NCBI RefSeq assembly: GCF_009828855.1
Contig: NZ_WUAG01000001.1
Coordinates: forward strand, 2,294,001 to 2,358,000
Direction: 5' to 3'
DNA from: Psychromonas sp. L1A2
GTDB taxonomy: Bacteria > Pseudomonadota > Gammaproteobacteria > Enterobacterales > Psychromonadaceae
DNA: 64,000 bases
A model generated the notes under the pieces. The model ran no database searches. It was not told the origin of the DNA and saw only the letters and a list, made by a program, of their open reading frames with translations. Below, piece after piece: positions 19,655 to 27,729 of the stretch (positions within the stretch are counted from its first letter, which is position 1; each line of letters opens with the position of its first letter). Both the position numbers and the translations under genes were made by a program.

Positions 19655-20446
19655 TTATAATTCCTTACTGTTAAGCGTTCTATCAGACAATACTTTAATG
19701 ACACGTTGTAAGTCATCAGCTGTATCAACACCTGCCGGCGGTAATTCACAGGCAATATCAACATGTATTTTGTAACCATGCCACAATACACGTAATTGCT
19801 CTAATTTCTCTATCATTTCTAAAGGTGATACAGATAATTGTGCGTATTGTTTTAAAAAGCTAACACGGTAGGCATAAATGCCAATATGACGTTGTAAATG
19901 TTGCAAATTAACATTTTTTGCTTGTTGGTTTTTTGCAGTGAAATTATCGCGATCCCAAGGTGTTGTCGCACGGCTAAAATATAAAGCGAGTTTATTTTTA
20001 TCTGTAACAACTTTAACTGCATTAATATTAAATGCATCTTCTTGATCAGTAATAGGGGCACTTAATGTGGCAACACTCGCTTGTTCATTAGCAAATAGAT
20101 TATTGGCGACTTGCTTTATTACACTTGGTGGAATTAAAGGCTCATCGCCCTGCACATTAACGATTATTTCATCGTCTGCAAATTGATAGATAGTGCAAAC
20201 TTCAGCCAACCTGTCTGTACCTGATTCATGATTTTTAGATGTTAAACAGACATCAATATTATTTAAGTCTTTTAAAACGTCAACAATACGTTGATCATCA
20301 GTGGCCACAATGACTTGTTTAGCACCACTTTTTAATGCTTGCTCTGCAACACGTTCAATCATGGTTTTACCCAAAATATCAGCCAATGGTTTTGCTGGTA
20401 ATCGGGTAGATTGGTACCGTGCCGGAATAACTACAATAAATGACAT
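19655..20446 (-). CDS. kdsB: 3-deoxy-manno-octulosonate cytidylyltransferase
   Basis: Activates Kdo as CMP-Kdo for transfer to lipid A. 263 aa, slightly longer than E. coli (248). Motifs: [20 protein letters not shown] at the N-terminus, [18 protein letters not shown], and [14 protein letters not shown] around residue 95. The ATG lies two bases after the ycaR stop, with GAGAG inside the ycaR tail. Last of the lipid A/Kdo genes and directly followed by the lipoprotein gene. Confidence 0.96.
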   Translation of the reverse strand: MSFIVVIPARYQSTRLPAKPLADILGKTMIERVAEQALKSGAKQVIVATDDQRIVDVLKDLNNIDVCLTSKNHESGTDRLAEVCTIYQFADDEIIVNVQGDEPLIPPSVIKQVANNLFANEQASVATLSAPITDQEDAFNINAVKVVTDKNKLALYFSRATTPWDRDNFTAKNQQAKNVNLQHLQRHIGIYAYRVSFLKQYAQLSVSPLEMIEKLEQLRVLWHGYKIHVDIACELPPAGVDTADDLQRVIKVLSDRTLNSKEL

Positions 20447-20448
20447 AA

Positions 20449-20628
20449 CTATCTCTCGTCTGCACTCAGTTTACGTGCTTCAACTTGTAACAATGCTGGA
20501 ATGCCATCTCTCACAGGATAAGCTAAATGGTCAAATTTACAGATCAGTTCATTATCAGCTTTGTTATAAGCTAATTTACCTTTGCATATTGGGCAGGCAA
20601 TGATATCCAATAGTTTAATATCTAACAT
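20449..20628 (-). CDS. ycaR: Trm112/YcaR family small zinc-ribbon-like protein
   Basis: A 59-residue protein starting [19 protein letters not shown], with the Cys-Pro-x-Cys knuckle at residues 12-15, a further Cys30, and the conserved end of the fold [12 protein letters not shown]. coli YcaR is 60 aa and sits at the same place between lpxK and kdsB. Function in bacteria is unclear; homologous Trm112 activates methyltransferases in eukaryotes. The start overlaps the end of lpxK by seven bases. Confidence 0.92.
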   Translation of the reverse strand: MLDIKLLDIIACPICKGKLAYNKADNELICKFDHLAYPVRDGIPALLQVEARKLSADER

Positions 20629-21602
20629 TTTGATTCCTTAATCTGTTTTAATTTTTCTAAAAATGGTTGAGTAAATGTATCCGGTAATTGTCCATCAATC
20701 GGTAAATACCACCAATTAGGTTGTGCAAAGCCGGTACATTTTACTGCATCTTTTTCTGTCATTAATAGCGGTATCGTTGTTTCAAATTGCTTAAAATCAT
20801 CTTCTGTATAAGCATGATGATCTGCAAATGCGATCTTTTTTTGTAATATGAAGTTTTGTTTTATGAGTGTATCAAAAAAGCGCGGAGGGTAACCTATTGC
20901 AGCACACGCATTGACTGATTGAGTAGATTGAAGTGTTAATATATCAGCTTGACCATCGACTCTTTTACATTCTGAGGGCAGTAATAACATAGTAAATTCA
21001 CCAACATAATTTTCACCATTATTAATAATATAATCTACAGTTTTTAAACGACTGACCGGCTCTCTAAGAGGTCCCATCGGCATAATATGTTGATTACCAT
21101 AACGTCGTTTACCGTCTACAACCACAATTTCAATATCGCGTTGTAATGCATAATGTTGAAGTCCATCATCGGTAATAATGACATCAACGTCACACTGTTC
21201 AGCTAAATAAGTAGCTGCATTGGAACGAACCGGATCAACGACGACAGGAATATTTAAACGTTTATAAATTAAAACAGGTTCATCACCAGCTTCTTTTCCA
21301 ATAGTATCTTGCCCGACTAACAATGGATAGGCTCCTGACTTTCCACCATAACCACGGCTAACTACACCCGGTTTATAACCTTGTTTAATTAACAACTCAC
21401 ATAGGCTAATTACAAAGGGTGTTTTACCATTACCGCCCACCGAAATATTGCCAACAACGACTACAGGCAACGGACTTTGATAGCTTTTTAACCACCCTTT
21501 TTTATAGGCATAACAACGTACAGCACTAATACATTGCATGGCTAAAGCCAATGGGAATAACAACCACGCCCACCAACGAGTTGATTGATACCAAAATGGC
21601 AT
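20622..21602 (-). CDS. lpxK: Tetraacyldisaccharide 4'-kinase
   Basis: Inner-membrane-associated kinase that phosphorylates the 4' position of the lipid A disaccharide. 326 aa (E. coli 328). N-terminal hydrophobic segment ([13 protein letters not shown]), P-loop [15 protein letters not shown] at about residue 50, [13 protein letters not shown], and the family [16 protein letters not shown] block; DDGLQH is present at about 146. The start overlaps the msbA stop by one base, the usual msbA-lpxK pairing. Confidence 0.96.
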   Translation of the reverse strand: MPFWYQSTRWWAWLLFPLALAMQCISAVRCYAYKKGWLKSYQSPLPVVVVGNISVGGNGKTPFVISLCELLIKQGYKPGVVSRGYGGKSGAYPLLVGQDTIGKEAGDEPVLIYKRLNIPVVVDPVRSNAATYLAEQCDVDVIITDDGLQHYALQRDIEIVVVDGKRRYGNQHIMPMGPLREPVSRLKTVDYIINNGENYVGEFTMLLLPSECKRVDGQADILTLQSTQSVNACAAIGYPPRFFDTLIKQNFILQKKIAFADHHAYTEDDFKQFETTIPLLMTEKDAVKCTGFAQPNWWYLPIDGQLPDTFTQPFLEKLKQIKESKC

Positions 21603-23353
21603 TACAACTCTCCTGATGCTTGCATCTGACTCAAGCTATGATAGATTTTTCCTTCAGTGATTAATTCAGCATGTGTGCCATGTTCAACGACTTGCCCTTG
21701 ATCAATCACTAATATCTGGTCAGCATGTTCAATAGTGGATAAACGATGCGCAATCACAATTGACGTTCTATTTTTTTGTAACTCATCTAATGCGGCTTGA
21801 ATATGACGTTCAGATTCAGTATCCAGTGCCGAAGTTGCTTCGTCTAAAATTAAAATAGGTGCATCGCGTAATAAGGCACGTGCAATCGCTAAACGTTGGC
21901 GCTGGCCGCCCGATAACATTGCCCCATTTTCGCCAATAATAGTGTTTAATCCTTCAGGAAACCCTTCAATAAACTCCATTGCATGTGCGGTGGTAGCAGC
22001 ATCAATAATATCTTGTTCCGTAAACTTTCCTTCACTAGCATAAGCAATATTATTAGCGATAGTATCGTTAAATAAATGTACATTTTGCGACACAATGGCC
22101 ACTTGGTTACGTAATGAACTTAAACGGTACTCTTCAATATTTTTACCATCTAATCTAATTTCACCTGAATCAATATCATAAAAACGTGTGAGTAAGTTCG
22201 CGATAGTTGATTTACCGCTGCCTGATCGTCCTACTAAGGCTATTGATTGACCTTCTTTTACTTCAAAACTCACTTTATTTAACGCTGGCTTTTCAGCAGT
22301 AGGATAAGTAAAGATAATATTATCGATACTAATATTACCTTTCACACGTTCAACTTCATATTCGCCGTCATCTTTCGCTTTTGTCATGTCTAACATATCA
22401 AATAGGCTATGACTGGCAGAAATACCTTTTTGAATTTCGTTATTCACTTGAGTAACGTTTTTAATGGGTTTCATCAATGCCAACATTGAACTAATAATAA
22501 CCACAAAAGTGCCCGACGATAACGTGTCCATAATTTGAGGAAAAGTCGCTAAATAAAGAACAAAAGCTAACGCAAAAGAAGCAATGGTTTGTATTACAGG
22601 TACGCTGATAGCATTTGCACTCGCCATTTTCATATTCTGTGTACGTACGGTATTACTGACTCGACGAAACTTTTCATTCTCAACGTTTTGCCCACCAAAC
22701 ATGAGTACTTCTTTATGGCCTTTGAGCATTTGTTCAGACGACGTTGTCACTAACCCCATAGCATTCTGTAAATTTTTACTGATTTTTCTAAAGCGCTTAC
22801 TCACAATACTAATCGCAATACCAACAATAGGAGCAATCACAAAAAAGACTAATGATAATTGCCAACTTTGATAAAACATCAATGAAACTAAACCAATAAC
22901 CGTTGCACCTTCACGAAATATTTTAACTAAAGCATTACTAGCTGCATTTGAGACTTGACTTGCGTCATAGGTTATTTTTGATAACAAATCACCCGTATTG
23001 GTTTTATCGAAGAAAGAGATCGGTAACAATATCAATTGTGCAAACAACTGACGCTGTAACTTCATTACTACATGTGTGCCTACCCAAGCCATACAATACG
23101 AACTTAAGAATGCTGACACACCACGAAGGGCAATGATGATCACTACAAAATACGGCATCATTTCAAGTACAGAGGGATCTTTACCAGTAAAACCATTATC
23201 AATTAATGGTTTTAATGACCAAATAAGTGTCATATCAACCAGAGCATAGCCAATCATACCGACTATGCCGCCAAATAATGCGAGTTTAAATTCTTTCACA
23301 TAACTAACTAAGCGCTTTAATACAGCCCAGCCGTTGTCTTTTTTATTTTTCAT
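21602..23353 (-). CDS. msbA: Lipid A export ATP-binding/permease protein MsbA
   Basis: Homodimeric ABC exporter that flips core-lipid A across the inner membrane. From the ATG at 23353 it is 583 aa (E. coli 582); an extension to 23401 is not supported. Six membrane helices in residues 20-310; nucleotide-binding domain with Walker A GRSGSGKST (about 378), signature LSGGQRQR and Walker B ILILDEATSALD, then the switch His in IVIAHRLST. The start is 20 bases downstream of the comEC stop and the gene overlaps lpxK by one base. Confidence 0.96.
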   Translation of the reverse strand: MKNKKDNGWAVLKRLVSYVKEFKLALFGGIVGMIGYALVDMTLIWSLKPLIDNGFTGKDPSVLEMMPYFVVIIIALRGVSAFLSSYCMAWVGTHVVMKLQRQLFAQLILLPISFFDKTNTGDLLSKITYDASQVSNAASNALVKIFREGATVIGLVSLMFYQSWQLSLVFFVIAPIVGIAISIVSKRFRKISKNLQNAMGLVTTSSEQMLKGHKEVLMFGGQNVENEKFRRVSNTVRTQNMKMASANAISVPVIQTIASFALAFVLYLATFPQIMDTLSSGTFVVIISSMLALMKPIKNVTQVNNEIQKGISASHSLFDMLDMTKAKDDGEYEVERVKGNISIDNIIFTYPTAEKPALNKVSFEVKEGQSIALVGRSGSGKSTIANLLTRFYDIDSGEIRLDGKNIEEYRLSSLRNQVAIVSQNVHLFNDTIANNIAYASEGKFTEQDIIDAATTAHAMEFIEGFPEGLNTIIGENGAMLSGGQRQRLAIARALLRDAPILILDEATSALDTESERHIQAALDELQKNRTSIVIAHRLSTIEHADQILVIDQGQVVEHGTHAELITEGKIYHSLSQMQASGEL

Positions 23354-23373
23354 GAATACACCAAATAATAGAT

Positions 23374-25848
23374 TTAGAATGCAAGATGGCGATGATACCA
23401 ATAAGCAGCGAGATCTTCTCTATAAGTTTTTACGTCAATATGCTGATTTTCCACATTAAAGCGAATAAATCCAGTATTTGCGGTTGTTAAATGCTCAACA
23501 TTGAGTAATTGATAGCGCTCAACCACCGATAAAATGGGGAAATTCCATCGATTTTTGTAACCTGCAGAAAAAACTACCCATTGTGGTTCGACTTGTTGAA
23601 TAAAAGCCTGACTGGAGGATGTTTTGCTACCGTGATGAGGCGCAATTAAAATATCAGCCTTTAACTCCGATTTATTTTTATATTGACTGACATGCTCATT
23701 CACCAACTTTTGCTCTACCACTTTACTAATATCTCCCGTGAGTAAAACACTTTTATTACCATCACTGATTTTTATTACGCAAGAATTATCATTGTTATTT
23801 TTACCCACCTTCGAAGGAGAAAGAACCTTCAACGTTAGTTTGCCTAATCTAAAAGACTGCCCTGCTAAACATTGTTTGTATTTTTGAGAATTCCCTTTAT
23901 TTTTTATTCGTTCATTATTCATTAATGCAGCTTCACCAACGTAGGTCTCTTTTATATGTAGTTTCTGCTGTATTGCGAACATTCCTCCTGCATGATCATT
24001 ATCACTATGGCTAATAAATAAATAATCTAACTCATTTATTCCACGTGCATTCAAATAAGGTAAAATAGTTGAATTAGCAACAGCATAATCAGAGGAATAG
24101 CTTGGTCCTGTGTCAAACAATAAAACTTCCCCTTCACTTTTAACTAATATCGCTAAGCCTTGACCAACATCAAACACCTCAACCTGCCATGTATGTTTTT
24201 CATCCCATGCAAATTCCGCCATTCTAAGAATAATAAAGCCAATGTAAGTAAAGGTAACAAGAACCAATAACATAGGCTTAATAATAAAAAATCGTTTTAA
24301 TAAAAATAATAAACATAATAATAAAACAAACAACCCGACACTTAATATCAGTGAAATAGTGAAATCTGAGATCGATAAGTAACCCACCGTGAATTGACTT
24401 GCATAGGTTAAGAAATTTTCTAATAAATAGTTACTAACATTTAATAACCACCTACCGACAGGTTCAATAATCACCAACATCAAACTGCCTAATAAAGTAA
24501 GTGGAATAATCAACCAAGAGAAAAGCGGGATAGCAATTAAATTAATGACCAAAGAAAAAAGGCTAATAGCTGAAAAATTAACAAGTTGAATGGGCAACAT
24601 AAACAAGGTTAATACAAGCTGTAACAAAACTAACCCTTTAACCAATGCCATCGTATTTTGTAGAAGTACTTTCCACCAAGGTAACTCTTGGTTATTTATG
24701 TTATTCGTTCGATGCATCACCCAAATGAACACAAGAATGCTACTCATCGCAACAAATGAAAGCCATAAACTACTACTTAAAATAGCTAAAGGATCGAACA
24801 ACAACATTAACCAAAAACACAGCACTAATAGATCTAACAAACTAACTTTTCGTTTGCTAGATAACATCAACACACCTAAAAACAACATGAGTAATGCACG
24901 CTGAGTGGGTAAGGAGAAGCCCGATATATAGCCGTAACCAATACAAACAAAGAACCCTAACCCATTAACTAAACGCCAGGAAAACCAACCTAATAGTCTG
25001 CCCGGTAATAACCTTTTCAATAATCCATTGAATATTACAAAAGAGAAAACAAACAACAAACCAATATGTAACCCAGATATCGCAAACAAATGAGCAATAC
25101 CTAGTTCTTTAATCGTATTTTTATCAGTCATACTCATTAAGCTTTTATCCGCAAAAATAAGTGCTACAAGCGATCCTTGTTGTGACATAGAATCAGTCAC
25201 TTGCAATACTTTTTGATATAATTTAGCGCGTAATGATATGTGGGGATTTATTACATTAAGGTGCTCTTTAATGCTGGCAATATAAGCAATGTGTTGTGAG
25301 TACCGCCACTTTTGTCGATCAAAACCAGAGGGATTTGCATTTCCTTGTAATGCTTTTAATCTCACTTTAAATTGGTGTACTTGCCCTGCTTGCACTTGCA
25401 AAGAAGGTCTAAACCAACGCATCTCAATTAATGGGCAGAAATCGCAAGTTTGATCATTGAATGCAGTAATACGAGCAACAAAATAACCACTATTTTTTGT
25501 ATTGATTAATGATTTAATATGCACTGTTATGTTATTGTCCTTAGCAGCAAGTGCATCAGGTATAAAATTAACAGATAATTTATGATTATTATTATTTAAT
25601 AAATATTTGTTTTGAGCGATACTACTCGAATTCACGAGTGCTACAGACCCTCCTAAGAAAGTCATGTATACGAAGGAACTGAAATACAGTGCAGTTAATG
25701 GAATAACGGTTAAATATCGCCATCTTGGCCAGCACATGAAAACAAAAATAACCAACGCACAACTAAACATGCCACTAGTATCTAATAACTGTGGCCAATA
25801 AAGTGTGGTAATAAAAGTAACAATAGACAACCATATTGTTATGCGCAT
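23374..25848 (-). CDS. comEC: ComEC/Rec2 family DNA uptake channel
   Basis: 824-aa inner-membrane protein that carries single-stranded DNA across the cytoplasmic membrane in natural transformation. N-terminal helices and DUF4131-like OB region (to about 200), the Competence membrane domain starting near FAISGLHIGLLF (about 265), and a C-terminal metallo-beta-lactamase-like domain with VFDVGQGLAILV, SHSDNDHAGG and APHHGSKTS. All catalytic-domain metal ligands appear intact. Start ATG has GGGA in front. Divergent from the DUF2062 gene with a 33-base gap; upstream of msbA as in many gammaproteobacteria. Confidence 0.93.
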   Translation of the reverse strand: MRITIWLSIVTFITTLYWPQLLDTSGMFSCALVIFVFMCWPRWRYLTVIPLTALYFSSFVYMTFLGGSVALVNSSSIAQNKYLLNNNNHKLSVNFIPDALAAKDNNITVHIKSLINTKNSGYFVARITAFNDQTCDFCPLIEMRWFRPSLQVQAGQVHQFKVRLKALQGNANPSGFDRQKWRYSQHIAYIASIKEHLNVINPHISLRAKLYQKVLQVTDSMSQQGSLVALIFADKSLMSMTDKNTIKELGIAHLFAISGLHIGLLFVFSFVIFNGLLKRLLPGRLLGWFSWRLVNGLGFFVCIGYGYISGFSLPTQRALLMLFLGVLMLSSKRKVSLLDLLVLCFWLMLLFDPLAILSSSLWLSFVAMSSILVFIWVMHRTNNINNQELPWWKVLLQNTMALVKGLVLLQLVLTLFMLPIQLVNFSAISLFSLVINLIAIPLFSWLIIPLTLLGSLMLVIIEPVGRWLLNVSNYLLENFLTYASQFTVGYLSISDFTISLILSVGLFVLLLCLLFLLKRFFIIKPMLLVLVTFTYIGFIILRMAEFAWDEKHTWQVEVFDVGQGLAILVKSEGEVLLFDTGPSYSSDYAVANSTILPYLNARGINELDYLFISHSDNDHAGGMFAIQQKLHIKETYVGEAALMNNERIKNKGNSQKYKQCLAGQSFRLGKLTLKVLSPSKVGKNNNDNSCVIKISDGNKSVLLTGDISKVVEQKLVNEHVSQYKNKSELKADILIAPHHGSKTSSSQAFIQQVEPQWVVFSAGYKNRWNFPILSVVERYQLLNVEHLTTANTGFIRFNVENQHIDVKTYREDLAAYWYHRHLAF

Positions 25849-25881
25849 TTTTTCCCGTTTGAGTAGATAAAGCTTAATTAT

Positions 25882-26400
25882 ATGCCAAAAAAATTTATTA
25901 AACGTTTTACCCCTAATCCAGAGAAATTAAAAGCTCACCCGCATTTAAAACGTTTTGGGTCTAAATTACTAAACCCTAATCTATGGCACTTAAATAGACG
26001 AGGCGCAGCTGGAGCAGTCGCCGTGGGTTTATTTTGTGCTTGGATGCCTATGCCATTTCAAATGGTATTAGCAGCATTTTTAGCTATGTTTTTTTCTGTT
26101 AATCTTCCAATATCAGTGGCACTCGTATGGGTTTCCAACCCGATTACTATGCCTCCATTATTCTATGGCGCTTATCGCTTAGGTGCTTTTGTTCTTCAAG
26201 AACCACTATTAGATTTCCATTTTAAACTTTCATACCACTGGATAGTCAATGCATTTGAAACCATTGCTCCACCATTGTTTGTTGGTTGTTTAATCATTGG
26301 TAGCCTTTGTGCCTTTTTAGGTTATTGGGGAGCGATGTTATTTTGGCGTTATAGCTCAATTCAAAAATGGAAAAAGCGTAAATATTATAAAAAGCGCTAA
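25882..26400 (+). CDS. DUF2062 domain membrane protein
   Basis: 172 aa with a basic N-terminus and three or four hydrophobic segments. The block GLFCAWMPMPFQMVLAAFLA followed by NLPISVALVWVSNPITMPPL is the DUF2062 signature. Family function is unknown; members often sit beside comEC-msbA, as here, divergent from comEC. The C-terminus is strongly basic (KWKKRKYYKKR). Confidence 0.88.
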   Translation: MPKKFIKRFTPNPEKLKAHPHLKRFGSKLLNPNLWHLNRRGAAGAVAVGLFCAWMPMPFQMVLAAFLAMFFSVNLPISVALVWVSNPITMPPLFYGAYRLGAFVLQEPLLDFHFKLSYHWIVNAFETIAPPLFVGCLIIGSLCAFLGYWGAMLFWRYSSIQKWKKRKYYKKR

Positions 26401-26569
26401 TAACTCTAGAGCAGTATCAACAAAATAGACAAATAATAGATAGAAAATAGATAAATAATTCGAATTTAAACAGGATTTACTTTACCCTGTTGATAGTTAA
26501 AACAATTTCATTCAATGTGTGAAAGTGTCGCTCATTGTTAATAACACTATTTGATAATATGGATATTTC

Positions 26570-27181
26570 ATGAAAATACGTCAACAACTCATATCAGCAT
26601 TAGTATTAAGTACTTTTTCAATACCGGTATTGGCCGAAAGATTAATTAGCGCAGAACCGTATAATAATGATTATGTCACTGTTACTGGATTTTTAGGTTC
26701 ACGTTTAGACATCGATTTTGATGATGGGACTGGTGAAAATGATCCAGGTGATGGTCTTCATTTTTCACAAGCGATTGCGTTAAATTGGAATTACAAAGAA
26801 AACTCAGAAGGTGAATTACTGTTTTCTAATAGTTTACGTACCGATGGCGATCAAGATATCTATGTTCAATATTTACATGTAGGTGGCCGTATTTTATTTA
26901 CTAATACGACACCATTTTCAACGAGTATTGCATTAGGCCTTGGTGGAACTTACATCAATCCAACAGGTGATACATACGAGTCTAATCTTGCATTTTCTGC
27001 AAGTATGGCAGCAGGTATTCGTTACCAATTCACAGATCAACTTGCTTTACGTAGTGACTTAAGAGTATATGCAACTTTACTACGTGAAGGACATAGTGAA
27101 TCTTTCTGTAGTGGTGATGACTGTTCTGATGGTTACCTAATAGAAGGTGAAATCTTAACGGGTATAGAATACAAATTTTAA
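26570..27181 (+). CDS. Small outer membrane beta-barrel protein
   Basis: 203 aa with a typical Sec signal peptide (cleavage expected after VLA, about residue 22) and alternating hydrophobic/polar strands ending in a C-terminal Phe (GIEYKF), the BAM recognition signature. An acidic loop (DFDDGTGENDPGD) follows the first strand, and CSGDDC near residue 180 may form an outer loop disulfide. It resembles eight-stranded OmpW/OmpX-like barrels in size; no specific family is claimed. Monocistronic. Confidence 0.72.
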   Translation: MKIRQQLISALVLSTFSIPVLAERLISAEPYNNDYVTVTGFLGSRLDIDFDDGTGENDPGDGLHFSQAIALNWNYKENSEGELLFSNSLRTDGDQDIYVQYLHVGGRILFTNTTPFSTSIALGLGGTYINPTGDTYESNLAFSASMAAGIRYQFTDQLALRSDLRVYATLLREGHSESFCSGDDCSDGYLIEGEILTGIEYKF

Positions 27182-27367
27182 GATTGGACTTAGCGCCTAA
27201 TTCACTAAAAAACTAAATAAACCTTTTACATTGTTAAATATAAATCATTCGTTAAGACTGAAAATGTAAAAGGTTTCATACAATATATACGCCTCTATCC
27301 CAGCTGATTTAACTTCCACAATAAATTCTTTAATACAGTTTTAGCAATTTCTTAGCTCATCAAATTT

Positions 27368-27549
27368 ATACTGATTACATTAAATATGTTACCTAAATTT
27401 TGCGCTGGAAAAACAGTTTAATCCAAGGCGTAAATGGCGGTTCTCTTTACGAAACTTACAACTAAGAAATCAATTGTTTTAACAAGTAAAATAGATCAGT
27501 TAATTGGTGTGATTGTTAAATTTAGTGTAATTGGTAGATTGGTATTATT
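27368..27549. repeat. MITE-like repeat family B, copy 2
   Basis: Begins ATACTGATTACATTAAAT and contains CCTAAATTTTGCGC, GGCGGTTCTCTTTACGAAAC and AAAATAGATCAGTTAATTGG. Its right end seems duplicated: two GTGTGATTG/GTGTAATTGG segments follow each other. The central hairpin region of the long copies is missing. The rest of the gap 27182-27729 shows no gene apart from the pepN terminator. Confidence 0.75.
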
Positions 27550-27649
27550 TAATCTATTCAGTCTAAATTATATCGGACTTAAGCTAATCACCCCTTACTC
27601 TACGCTGTTTTTAAGGCAGACTTTTTAATAATAATAAATATTATTGATC

Positions 27650-27681
27650 AAAAAAGCCTTTCTAACAGTATTAGAAAGGCT
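27650..27681 (-). terminator. Rho-independent terminator after pepN
   Basis: Perfect 11-bp stem AGCCTTTCTAA / TTAGAAAGGCT, 5-base loop, and a T-tract on the minus strand, about 50 bases after the pepN stop. Confidence 0.88.
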
Positions 27682-27729
27682 TAAAGGAAAGACTCTATAA
27701 GCGAGTATAAGTAGTGTTTATAAGGTCAT

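Noticed and set aside
27434-27628. 64-codon plus-strand ORF
   Set aside because: Lies over a family B MITE and has no ribosome-binding site or homology; chance reading of a repeat.
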